DNA from: Owenia fusiformis
Taxonomy: Eukaryota; Annelida; Polychaeta; Sabellida; Oweniidae
Length of the DNA stretch: 60,000 nt
Assembly: GCA_903813345.2 (NCBI GenBank)
Contig: CAIIXF020000012.1
Coordinates: 26,364,684-26,424,683, forward strand
Direction: 5' to 3'
The notes under the pieces are model-generated. The model had not been told where the DNA came from. It did not search any database and was given only the letters and a program-made list of their open reading frames with translations. The first letter of the stretch is position 1; each line of letters begins with the position of its first letter. Positions 32,641 to 43,405 of this stretch are shown here, one piece after another. A program made the translations under genes and the position numbers.

Positions 32641-34051
32641 AGAAAATTGGTTTGAAATCATTTGACTTATAGAGTTCTATGTCACAATATCAGAATATGT
32701 ATTTTCTGTATTTTGTGTCATGAATTTGTTATTCAGGGAATATATATGATGCAGAAACGCCAAATTTTAGGCTAAATTAGAAAAATGGGCGAAGATTTTT
32801 TCCTGATTTTTAAATTTGTGCCCCCCCCCCCTTGATAGCTTCTGGATCCGCCATCTATCTATTTGTTCTTCGTTCTCGTTCCAATGATTATTAAATCCCA
32901 TAACTCAAGCAAACGGACGTCAGGGGAAATCTCCCATTGCCATTGATTTTAGAGGGGAGTATATTGCTTTATTTGCAGCGATAATCTCTCAGGGAGTGAA
33001 GCAGGGCAGGTAAATAATGCCTGAATATTTCCGTATTCACCTTAATCGGGTGTCAAAAACAAAAAGGCAGCCATGCAAAGCACGAAATACTTTACAATGC
33101 ACAAGTCTGATTTTCTATGTATGTTACTCTAAATTGATTAAAGATAATAACATTTACAAGAAAGGAATTGTCAAGACTTTGCACAAAATTATCCATCTTG
33201 GATTTTAAACAAAGCTCAAATTCACACGGCGAGGCAACAGGGTCCCTCTAGACTAGAGACGACATGAAGCGCATAAGATGATAAACTGGGATGTAGTACA
33301 AAATAATTGACTCCATTGAGTCCAAATACGACGGGATAGGACGATTAAGGAAGCTATCCATATTCATGAAATCAAACCTGAACTGAACAGAGAGATAGGA
33401 CTGATAAAGGTTTACCCGAGTCTGCTTGAGGTTAGGTCAAAGATCAAGTCAAGTCAAATCTACCAGTTTCCCGCCAAATTCAGACATCTTGAGCAAGGCA
33501 ACAGATGTTGTCGAAAGCTCGATATGCTATATCAGGTAAGTGAATTGAGAAATGTTAGCTCTATATACTATACACCTAAGCAATGAACAATTGATAAAAC
33601 ATCTACAGTTACAGGCCATAGCCAGCTTTTGCTCCTTGTACGATTCAAATTATACAGGACGTAAAACAAAATATCGATTTCTCTTTGCCTTTAAATTTCA
33701 ACCGAAGTACTGAAGTTCAATCTAATCAGCTGGGCATGCTTACAATACAGCTAGGATACCATTGTGGGATCCACAGCCTTTACTATCCTTTTGGAATAGT
33801 TCAGACTGTGGGATACTGACTGTAATAAATGTTTCCTTAAACCCTAAAATGTACGGACCAATTAAATTATTTACAGAGTTCTATTGACCATGAGTATCAT
33901 GGGAAGGCATTACCTGCAGTTGCATGATTACATAAGCAGACAAAGCCTAATGAGTGTGACCAAACACAATTCCCTCCCAAATAATCCAAGTGTTGACATT
34001 TGCATGATAATTATTGTTTAAATTTCTAAATTAGAAAACAATAAGAAAAAA
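32641..34051. other. intergenic between GNAT-B and GNAT-C
   Basis: No gene recognised. A C-run and a CTTCTGGATCCGCCATC phrase near 32820-32860 belong to a dispersed repeat also seen at 35500 and 45800. Confidence 0.4.
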
Positions 34052-34057
34052 GAAGTA

Positions 34058-34587
34058 CTGTACGCCCGGTATTATTCGCGTGCGATTAACTTTCGCGCTT
34101 TTCGCGATGGTGTTAAAATCGCGAAAAATTATCGTCGCGAAGTTGCCAATTAAATCCCCGGGAATTTGTTTTTACCCGGGGCTCTGATGCATTTCGTCAA
34201 CTTCTGATCCCTCCATTCCTACATCTGTAAGAAGAACTACAAAATGCATTTCGTTTTGTGTAAAACGTTTCGTCTAGTGTTATTGGGCGATAATTGGATG
34301 ATTTCCACCAACATGTCTATTTTACGTTGGCTAGTCAGGCCAACTACTACCAATGGGCCTAGGCTCAATAATGACATCGACGATATTATAGAAACTGAAG
34401 TTCAAATTGCTAAAAATAACATGAAGTCCAAGCGTGGAACATATAAAGTGTACAACGATGCAGAAAGGGCAAACATAGCCCGGCACGCAGTTCTGAACTT
34501 GTGAAATTCGCGAAATTTAATAGCCGCGAAACCGTGTTTTCGCAAAATTCGCGAAATTAAAGCTCGCGAATAATACCGGGCGTACAG
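34058..34587. mobile_element. TA-flanked MITE with coding fragment
   Basis: 530 bp with TIR CTGTACGCCCGGTATTATTC at both ends and TA on each side (34056-57, 34588-89). Subterminal TTCGCG words repeat many times. The centre (34244-34504) has an open frame whose end, KSKRGTYKVYNDAERANI, looks like a basic DNA-binding N-terminus, either captured host sequence or transposase remnant. Confidence 0.8.
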
Positions 34588-34955
34588 TATGTCAACACTA
34601 TCATAGTTATTAATTTTCAATATATAAACAAGAACTATCAAGATAAATAAAAGTTTTCCACATAATGAATTCATTGAATTAAAGTTTACAAAGGGAAAAA
34701 CAGGACGGTTCATTCTTAGGCACTAATTTATTCCTCCATATACACTGATTTACTTGGAGAATGCACTAGCTAGGAACATGTTCTGCCTCATGATATATCA
34801 GAGTCTCTAGGATACAGTTACTGCATATATAATTCCACATACACGTAGGCTGAAAGCCATACAACATGTATAAGCACGATTGATTAAAGCCACACTTACC
34901 TGTAGAGTTCAAGAAATAAATGTCTAGAGATCAATTGCTAAAAGGTTCGGTTAAT

Positions 34956-35054
34956 ATGGAAGTGCACCTTAGACCAATGACGCACGATGACCTAAAGATG
35001 GCCACGACCTGGGAGACGATGGCTGGATGGACGAATGACTACTGTATGAGAGAG
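34956..35054 (+). CDS. GNAT-C exon 1
   Basis: 99 bp, 33 codons, ending MRE before GTAAGA. The first ATG is chosen because the dead copies at 3211 and 28605 align from the same ATG. Confidence 0.85.
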
Positions 35055-38000
35055 GTAAGATACAGTCCGATGTAGAGAAAATTTAGGTGTATCAAACTAA
35101 ATAATAATCAAGATCGATATTGCCATGGAAAATATACAACAGTTTGGCATGTTTTTGACGTTTTGTTTCAGTGCAATATAGCTGTCATCTTTTGTTTTAT
35201 TAGTGCTGGTTTCCGTTGTGATAATATATTCGAAAATAACATGAATCAAATATCTGCATACAGGGGCTAAACATCTGTTACATCCATATAAGCACCAAGA
35301 CTTTTCATCTAAAATGTTCATGTATTTTACATAATATTGAACTATTTTCTAGGTTCGATACTACAGTTTCACTAGTGGATCAAGGAGCTATCAAGGGGGC
35401 CCAAATTTCAAATCAGGAAAAATTCTCCGCCCATTTTTGATAACTTGGCCAAAAAGGCCAAGTAATGCACAAAAAGTCCCAATTGTTTCTGCCCCTGTCC
35501 CCTGGATCCGCCAGTGAATTCTATTGACTCTAACTTTACATACTAGAACTTTAAGATACCATTCAGCTCTTTAATATAATACCCAAAACTGTGTCAAGTA
35601 AGGTCAAACCTAAGCAATTGACCGCTTATATTGCAAGGTATCTAGATTCCTTATAAACGGTTACAAATATGTAAAAGAGGGTAAGTCTCAACAATCACAA
35701 ATTTCTCATCGCGGTTCAGACTTTTATTACTATGATCCCTAACCACCTAGAGAGTTGGGTTTCGAAGACATGAAATAGTGTAAAAAACATATATCCATCC
35801 CTTGCAATATTCCCTATCGAAAAAAACCTCCACTAGTTAAACCCATGTCATGAGTTTTCGTATTTAGAATAGCTAATCCTCTGTTCTCCTTCGTAGAGCG
35901 AGAAATGAGAAAACGGCGCTATTATTTTTCAGATGCTATTTGAACTGTACGGTGATTCCCATGAGATTGCTGAAACAGAAGACGGTGAAGCCATTGGTAA
36001 ACACTTTTATTCTTCAAATCCTAAACTCAAACTAAACCACAAAATCTTTTCCCTATCATATTTAAAACCACTTACTCAATGATAAAGCTCAAGACAAGCA
36101 TATGAGGCAGAGGCAGTGGGTAAAACACAATCATACGTACTGACAATTGCACAAGTTACAGCAGAAAATTGCGCAACAATATAGCAGAGAAGAAAGCATT
36201 TTAAAGTTGTTCACAATTCACAGACTGCAGACAAACTTTCCACTCCAAACGATTTGAAATTCGAAAAGCGTTGCTTCTTGAAAATATATTTTAAAAACAA
36301 GATTGACTTGCTTGGTGGTCCATAAGTTCCAGGAATGAGTCTGGCATTTCAACATTTATTACTATTTTTTCCATGAAAATTCACCAAAAGGTGTCCAAAT
36401 GTGTCCCCTATGATTTGTTAAAATCTGAGGTATATTGGATAAAAATTGTTGTATCTGTGGTTGCCATAGTAACGGCATGTGTGCTTCAGCGGGGCACGGC
36501 AGCATCGTCACTATTAAGTGAAAACATCATTTCAATCATTTTCCTGGCTCCTTGGGTATGATAACTCAGTCTTCATTTTCAAAATAGTTACCCCCATGCC
36601 GGATGCATACCTTGTGTCGTCTGACCCATTCAGATTCAAATATTTTCCTAAATCCACCCTCGGACATCCTTTTGATCTCAATATTAGCCGCTCTAAGGAC
36701 TTCATCGTCATTGTCAAAACATCGTCCTTTCAGTCCTCTCTTCATGTGTCCAAAGAAATAAAAATCACAAGGGGCAAGATCCGGGGAATAAGGGGCATGT
36801 GGGAGCAGTTAATAGCCTAAGTCCTGTAAAGCCTGAATGACCCCTGCCGACCTGTGAGATGGTGCATTGTCATGATGATACACAAATGCTTGTCCTGGCC
36901 TCTTCTTACTCAGCGCCCGGGCTAAATGTCTACAAATCACCTGGAATGACAGAATAGATTCTCATCAGAACCAGAGATCTTGATTTTTATCAAACAAATT
37001 GAGCTCAGGTACTCTCCATCAAAACATACTAAGAAATTCTCCATCTAAAATGTCACTCGACTTTTTGGCAATTAAAAGTCCCTGTCAGCATTTAGTAGTT
37101 ATATATTGTCATGTGCATAATTTTGAAACCATATCCTAATTATTTCACAAACCCTTTGTTGATTCTGCCATAGTTTCCAATTTGTAAACAGCATTTATCC
37201 TTTGGGAACTTTTTTGAAATTTCCAAAATGGCTGCCATGTGATTCCAGAATTAACATGAGTGTGACGTGACATCACAGTTGCTCGTTCCTAGGTAACAAC
37301 AAGATCACAATTGCTCGTTTCTAGATAGCAACAAGATTTTTGATAAAATGGCACAGAATTACCCTGATTAACACCCTTAAAATCCGATTTTCAAAGAATA
37401 TATTTGGAGAAACAATAAAAGGTAAGTGGAATAAATTAGAAGATGGTTTCAAGTTACCACAGAAGTCAATTTGATACTCAAGAATGCTTTCTTTGACTCA
37501 TAATCACAAAAAAGTCGAGTGACATTTTAGATGGAGAATTTCTTAGTAACTATCATTATGAAATACAGTTGAAACTAGCTTCAATTTAGCATTAATAAAT
37601 TAGTTTGAGTCTTTGAATGAAACTTACCTTCTCATAGTACTTTCCTGTCACAGTCCAGCCATTTGGTACCGCATGTGTCAGTATCACACCATGTGCGTCG
37701 AAAAAAACCATCAACATCACCTTTCCAGCAGATCGAATTCTTCTTGACGTTGATGGCCTAGGGGAGTTGCTGTGATGGTATTCAGATGCTTGGTCTCTTG
37801 AAGCAGGATCATAATGATGAGCCCAAGTCTCATCCATAGTGATGATGTTGTCTGTAAAGTCAGAACCCTCAGCTTCAAACCTTCTAATGAACTCTGTAGA
37901 AACTTCAACACGTCTGTCTTTCTGTGCTTGAGTGAGCGATCGTGGCACCCATTTTGCCTTTACTCTGCGCATTTTCAGGTCATTTTTGATAATCCTGCCT

Positions 38001-39704
38001 ATGGTTGTTTTACTTATATTAAGTTTTCCTTCAAGATCTCTTGTGGAAATCCGTCTATCACGGAAAATTTCTTCTTCAATCCTATCCTTATTTGTCTGTG
38101 TCCTATCTCTTAAAGGACGGCCACACCTAGGGTCATCTTCTGGTGAGATCCTCCCTGAGGAGAAACGTTTGTACCAGTGGTAGATCCTACCTGTTGACAT
38201 AGCACCATCTCCATATGCATTCCTGAGGAACTTTATAGTTTCAGGAGCTGTCATTCCATTTCTTACACAGTCTTGGATAGATGTCCTTTGTCTTATTCTT
38301 GAATATTCTTTCCCTGATGACATTCTTTTGGTTTTCAAGATGGCTGATTTCCAAAAATGGTGGGGCTTTGTTGGCAAATGACAATTATGACATCACACAA
38401 GACAGTGACCTGAACCCACAATATAACCCCATTGACAGTTGTGATGTCATCAATGATGTCATTAGTCATTGTTATGGATATATTTTGATTATCAACAAGT
38501 AGGTTGCTGGGAGTGAAGTGTGTGGTTTTTGCAAGAAGTGGTGTCACATCAAAAAAATAAAAAATGCAACATTTAAATAGTGCCCCGCATACCACGTGGT
38601 CACGTTACCATGGTAACCAGTTTAACAGCAGTTATGCATGGATCACCATGAATTTTTGCAAGATGGTCAGCAGATAGTTTGGACACATTCTGGCCAAATA
38701 TCAAGCACATTATCCAAATATTAATGAAATGCCAGACTCATTCCTGGAACTTATGGACCACCCTGTATACCCATATGTAACAAATGAGAGTTTTTTAACA
38801 GTTTTTTCTCTCTGTAGATATGGAATAAGCCCGGGTTTGGTGTTTTGGTGACGCTTTTAATTGTAGAGTGGTATGAGATGCATGTCAGTTCAAATTAATC
38901 ATGTTCAGGTTGGTCAATGATTTAAGCTTTTGTGACTTCTTTTTAATTCTAATTATAGGTTTTACGTCGCCCAATGTTATAAGTCAAGATTTGGCATTCC
39001 TGGAAACGATTTTCATTCGAGAAGACTTCAGAGGAAAACAAATCGGAAAGTATCTTATGAATAAAATGATGGATACGTATTCTGATCGTAACTTCTGGCT
39101 GAATGCTGATACCGGTAAAGAGGGATTTTATCAAAAATTAGGATTCAAAGTTGGCGCCAAAACTGCAAAATGCACAGGGAATGTCAGTGAGGATGTTATA
39201 GAACGCGTCAAAGATGACGGTGCTTTCAAAACAGATGGCAGTACAGTTACTACAGAGCCAGCTGGGGAAAAATTGTTCAAGGATTTGAAGAAATTTGAGA
39301 TGACAACTTTGAATATATCGAGGCAATCATTTTTCGAGAAATGGTTTGAATCGGAATTACATAAACCAATATGTGCGTTAGCACGAGATAAAGATGGCGT
39401 TGTAATAGGTTATGCACTTTGTAGACGCCTAATATACGAAACTACTTCTGACGTCACACAAAGTTATGTGATAAATCCACTTGTCGCTGACGACGGGAGA
39501 ATAGCCAACAGACTATTCAGAAATATATACATTTCTTTGCCAATTGGATCGAAGATTACCTTCAAGTCCCCGAATTACCATGGTGGAGTTGAGCGACTTG
39601 TAGGCAAGTTCAATCTCGAGGTAGAGAGTCAAGGAACAGCGATGTTTAGTAAAGACCTTAATCCGATTGACTTTTCTAAAATTTACTCATTCTTTCCATA
39701 CTGA
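34956..39704 (+). CDS. GNAT-family N-acetyltransferase, copy C (complete, 3 exons)
   Basis: Exons 34956-35054, 35933-35996 and 38959-39704 join in phases 0 and 1 to 302 aa. The first domain (residues 1 to about 135) is a GNAT fold: start MEVHLRPMTHDDLKMA, WETMAGWTNDY, beta4 DLAFLETIFIRED, and the acetyl-CoA loop R79-GKQIG-84. A second acetyltransferase-like domain follows, with GVVIGYALCRRL, NPLVADDGRIANRLF and the ending IDFSKIYSFFPY. This two-domain layout (Acetyltransf_1 plus Acetyltransf_18 type) occurs in invertebrate and bacterial GNATs of unknown substrate. The enzyme would transfer acetyl from acetyl-CoA to an amine, probably in the cytosol. Intron 2 hosts a mariner. No stop or frameshift. 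Confidence 0.85.
35933..35996 (+). CDS. GNAT-C exon 2
   Basis: 64 bp after TTTTCAG. Encodes MLFELYGDSHEIAETEDGEA, ends before GTAAAC one base into a glycine codon. Confidence 0.85.
36566..38377 (-). pseudogene. mariner transposase with an intron-like insertion
   Basis: The first part (38377-37628) has a helix-turn-helix region (about residues 30-90, with AYGDGAMSTGRIYHWYKRF and DDPRCGRP) and the first catalytic Asp in MDETW (residue 182), then VFFDAHGV and GKYYEK. The second part (36940-36566) continues with VICRHLARALSKKRPG, the second Asp in HHDNAPSH and the third in SPDLAPCD, 34 residues apart (DD34D). The parts are divided by 687 bp with exact GT...AG ends in phase 0. One in-frame TAA lies at 36819-36821 between the second and third Asp. 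Inactive as it stands. Confidence 0.85.
37029..37546. mobile_element. MITE nested in the mariner
   Basis: 518 bp with TIR starting CTAAGAAATTCTCCATCTAA (about 38 bp, near perfect) and TA on both sides (37027-28, 37547-48). Non-coding Tc1/mariner-type element inside the intron-like gap of the transposase. Confidence 0.85.
38959..39704 (+). CDS. GNAT-C exon 3
   Basis: 746 bp after TTATAG, containing the acetyl-CoA loop, the whole second domain and TGA. Separated from exon 2 by the mariner. Confidence 0.9.
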
Positions 39705-41660
39705 AGAAAATTTGTTTGTTACCATTTGTAGTTTTCGAGCAATATGTCACATTAACTATATTTTTATCGACTAAAGTATCCGCCATATTTATAGTATGAG
39801 CATTTCGAATTCATTGATGGGGATCCCTGGTAGGAGTTCTCCATCAGCCTATAGCTAATTGGTGTAGTGGGTCAATTGTGATTTGCATATGTCTGAGGTT
39901 GTGCTATATAAAGTTTTGATTTAGTAAGCCTTAGTTTTGTAATGTAGTTAGTGAAATTTAGTTAAGGTGGCCAATAACTTTTTCTTGGAGCTGCACCACG
40001 ATGTCCAATCAAGATCATTCGAGTACCTGAGACATTTTTGGCATCCGTAAATGACAACGTCTAACCAATGTTGATTTTCTTTCAGAATTTTTTATAATAA
40101 CGATGTACAAATATGTTAGACAATAATCCAATTGGGAAGACTTCTCATTACATGTTACTTCATGATCAATTTCTCCCCATACGGTATTTCTAAATTATAA
40201 ATACACGTTAACATCTTAATATTCTTTATATGAGCACAATGTTAATAAAAGCATTAATCAACAACTAATAAACGTTGAGATAAATGAAAAATGTGTTAAA
40301 TGATAGACGTTAATAATCTGTTGCATATATAAGTGTTTAACGGCGTTGGAGTTTCTTGTCCTTGGCGAAATTAGATTTCCTCTTGTTATTCTGTCCATAG
40401 ATATGCAGCGGAAATAATGTCATAATTAGGCACATGATGCCACAATTGCCACTCAATCAGCCAGTCAGAAAGCGGGCAACAGGCAGAAAAACTCATCAGC
40501 AATTGTTAAAGACCCGGTCCAATTCTAAATGTTTCTATAATCTATAGAGTTAGGACATATTAAAAATATGGGTAAAAGTTGGCAATAGGTTTAGGCAAAT
40601 AAATCAAAAGTGTAGAAGTTGATTGAATTGAATTGATTAACTGTACAATACAGTAAACTTTATTGGAAGCTTTAGTTTATTATCAGTACTAAAAGTGAAC
40701 ACTTTGAAACTGGCATATTTGAATCACAATGTGCAAGTTTATGACAACAATTCAACTCATTTTATGAACACTTTGTGGAACATTCAATTTGTAAGTATAT
40801 TTTGCAAGTTGAAGGCAAAATTGATAATGATGAACTCTGTGCCAACGGAAGTATCACAAAAACAGCTTGTTTTATGAACACCTTTTGGAATTGCGCAAAT
40901 TGAGCAATTTGCAAGTTTTTATCTAATGGAATTTGGCAAATTGAATAAAAATTTACAAGTAATTGTTTTCAAGATTCTGACAGTAAGTAAATAACTCATT
41001 TTTTAACTGGGAAATTGAATGATATATATTCTTCAACTTCATGTCAAAATCACAGTGGGATTCGGTTAAACAACACGGACATTGGAGAGGTTAAGCTAAC
41101 GATGTTTTTCACAACGTAACCGTGAACGCAAAGTACAAAAATTAACAAAGGAATGTATCGAGCGCTCATAGTTTTATGCGCGCTTAGTCTACTTCAGATA
41201 CTCTTTCAGCTTCAGAGTTTCGGGTTTAGAACGGGAGATTTTGAAATTTGACGTTGGGTCAACGGGAACCATTTTACTCGTGTCTATTGAACACTATGCT
41301 GTCAATTTTGATTTCGATGCACAGTTGCATTCTTGCTGAACACGATGATGTATGTCACGCATGATTTAGCGCCAAAAATCTTACGAAACGAGCTCGTTTA
41401 AAATATGTATTAGAAAACCAGCTATAAAACCGCATCAATGACATACTATAGAATCATTACACGCTATGGTGTAGTCTAAACAAACACAGGATTTGAACGG
41501 CTATTTATATGAGAAGGCTACATGAATTTGTATATGGTCGAGTGATACGTACAGGTTCAGTTTCGATTATATATGCAAAGCTTAACCTCTCAAGTATGAG
41601 CTCAAGTCAACGTAATATGAGTGGAAACCTCTCTAATATATATATACCCAGGGCAAAACT
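39705..41660. other. intergenic, no recognised gene
   Basis: AT-rich. Around 40690-40920 short GAACAC(T)TT phrases resemble decayed pogo-type ends. I see nothing else. Confidence 0.4.
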
Positions 41661-41675
41661 CTAAATACCCTATCA

Positions 41676-42254
41676 GTGTATTCATTGGACTTCACTCAAT
41701 TTCGGGATGCCTCCACTTGGAATGACATTTACAAATCTTCTGTTGATCATCGCAATTGGAAAAATAGGACACTCCGAACCCCAACAAATACTATTGTGTT
41801 GAACATTGCGTGCGTTGGAGTGCTAGAGGGAACAGTGGGTGCATTTATACGTCTTCTAATGAAGAGTAAGGGACTTTTCATATTCATGACCATTGAGCTC
41901 AATACCTCAATCGGTACCATTTTACATGTTAAGATTCTCTGGATCGCGCTTAAACATCGCAAAGGTATATTGAGCCAAATATAAGCTTTTGACCAAAGCA
42001 GGGCAGTAGCTTACAAAAAAGGACTCGAAACATTGAAGTCAACAATAATGTTCTTCGGTTGTTTCGTTGGCATGTTTTGGTCCTATATGGCCTTACGTGG
42101 ATTGAGTACTATTCTCTTTGGCGGCAATGCTTCTGTATTGAAAATATGGCATGAGTCGATTTTTTAACTACCACTTGTTGTAATTATACTAAATCCAATC
42201 GTGTTTGCCTCCAAACAAGAAGAATTGTTAAAAGCCATGAAGCCATGTGTCTAA
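41676..42254 (+). pseudogene. GPCR-like pseudogene (TM4-TM7)
   Basis: One reading frame with two in-frame TAA codons (41982 and about 42165) encodes a heptahelical-type C-terminal half. TM4 is NTIVLNIACVGVLEGTVGAF, TM5 FIFMTIELNTSIGTILHVKI, then a basic loop (ALKHRK), TM6 TIMFFGCFVGMFWSYMA and TM7 VVIILNPIVFASKQEEL, where NPIVF stands for the NPxxY motif of class A receptors. TM1-TM3 are not seen upstream. No frameshifts, so decay may be recent. The assignment rests on helix pattern and NPxxY, so it is moderate. Confidence 0.45.
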
Positions 42255-43178
42255 AACTTGATGTCATCCATAGCTCTACTGTAGGACGTTCCTTACTATC
42301 ATAAGATAACACACCAGATGCAAGTAAAAAAAATCTTGATTTACGTCATTAAAAATTCAAAATTCAGTCAAAACGATGTCAAATTTGTGATGTACATGTA
42401 AAATTATATCTAAAAATGTGGTTTTGAAAAGAGTTTATCAACTTTGAAAATTCAATTTTCTTTGAAAATGTGACTTCTAGATCGAGGAGATTCCCCATGT
42501 TGTAAAATCACAAAAGTGAAATATCTTTCGACATTTCTCCCTCTGATTATATCTTTGCCAAGTCATATATCAAGCTCTTATTTCAATGTACGTATTTTCA
42601 TCGTCTTTGTCTACTTAAGTGAATGTATTTTGTTGAAGTTCAACATCTTCGCCTGGAGTACTTGCCATAAAGGAAACTGCCTCGTCATTGCTAGGACATC
42701 GTGATGACCTAATGATGAAAAAAGCGTTTACGCAACATTTTACCTATTTTCCTCCACTACGCACGTCCAAAATTGTTTTCTTAAAATGTGCAATGGAATA
42801 TGTTGATTTAGTTCGGTAGCAAAGATATCAAATTCAATAATCAAAATCATTTCATAATCGTAGACAAGTCAAAGGAAAATATATAAGCAATGAAAGGTAC
42901 GCCAATGAAAAAATTGACAAACACTATTGATGCAGTTGTTATCGAAAATTCAAATTTGATAATCATTAATGTATTACCGAAAGTTATATTTATTTACTAA
43001 AAGTAGATTGGAATATATTTATTCCTAATTTATATTAGGGCAATTTTTGTCGATTTCAACCAATTATTTTCCAGACATTTCTAATGACACTCCCAGCGTT
43101 CCGTTCACTAATTCAAGAAGTCCAACTTAGCTTTTTGTGGTATTATGTTTGTTTCAAATTAAATCATTTTTAAGATTT
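42255..43178. other. intergenic, no recognised gene
   Basis: AT-rich sequence downstream of the Ig gene's stop; I see nothing in it. Confidence 0.4.
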
Positions 43179-43405
43179 TCAATTTGTATTTTCACAATTA
43201 TACACCACCTCAAACACATACCGAGTATCGGAAGGATTTCCCTGTGACGATTCTTGTTTTCTCATTTTGTAAATTTTCTTGTGAAGCTTGAACACCCAGT
43301 AGGCAAGAGCAGATATTATTCCGATCGCTACAACAAATCCAATCACTCCTCCAAAGACTGTACACGTTATTCCAGCAACAATGCACGTATACGTACTTGA
43401 TTTAC
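43179..43405 (-). CDS. Ig gene exon 8 (TM and cytoplasmic tail)
   Basis: 227 bp after TTTAG. Encodes KSSTYTCIVAG, TM helix, KLHKKIYKMRKQ and a tyrosine-bearing tail ending NCENTN, then TGA. Confidence 0.85.

Larger units (their letters stand above)
36312..38767 (-). mobile_element. mariner element, inactive
   Basis: About 2.46 kb. Left end GGTGGTCCATAAGTTCCAGG and right end CCTGGAACTTATGGACCACC form inverted repeats of at least 35 bp; the outer right end reads CACCCTGTA. Encodes a split transposase on the minus strand. Lies inside GNAT-C intron 2. Confidence 0.85.

Noticed and set aside
36373-36820. Plus-strand frames around 36.4-36.8 kb
   Set aside because: Antisense of the mariner transposase 3' part.
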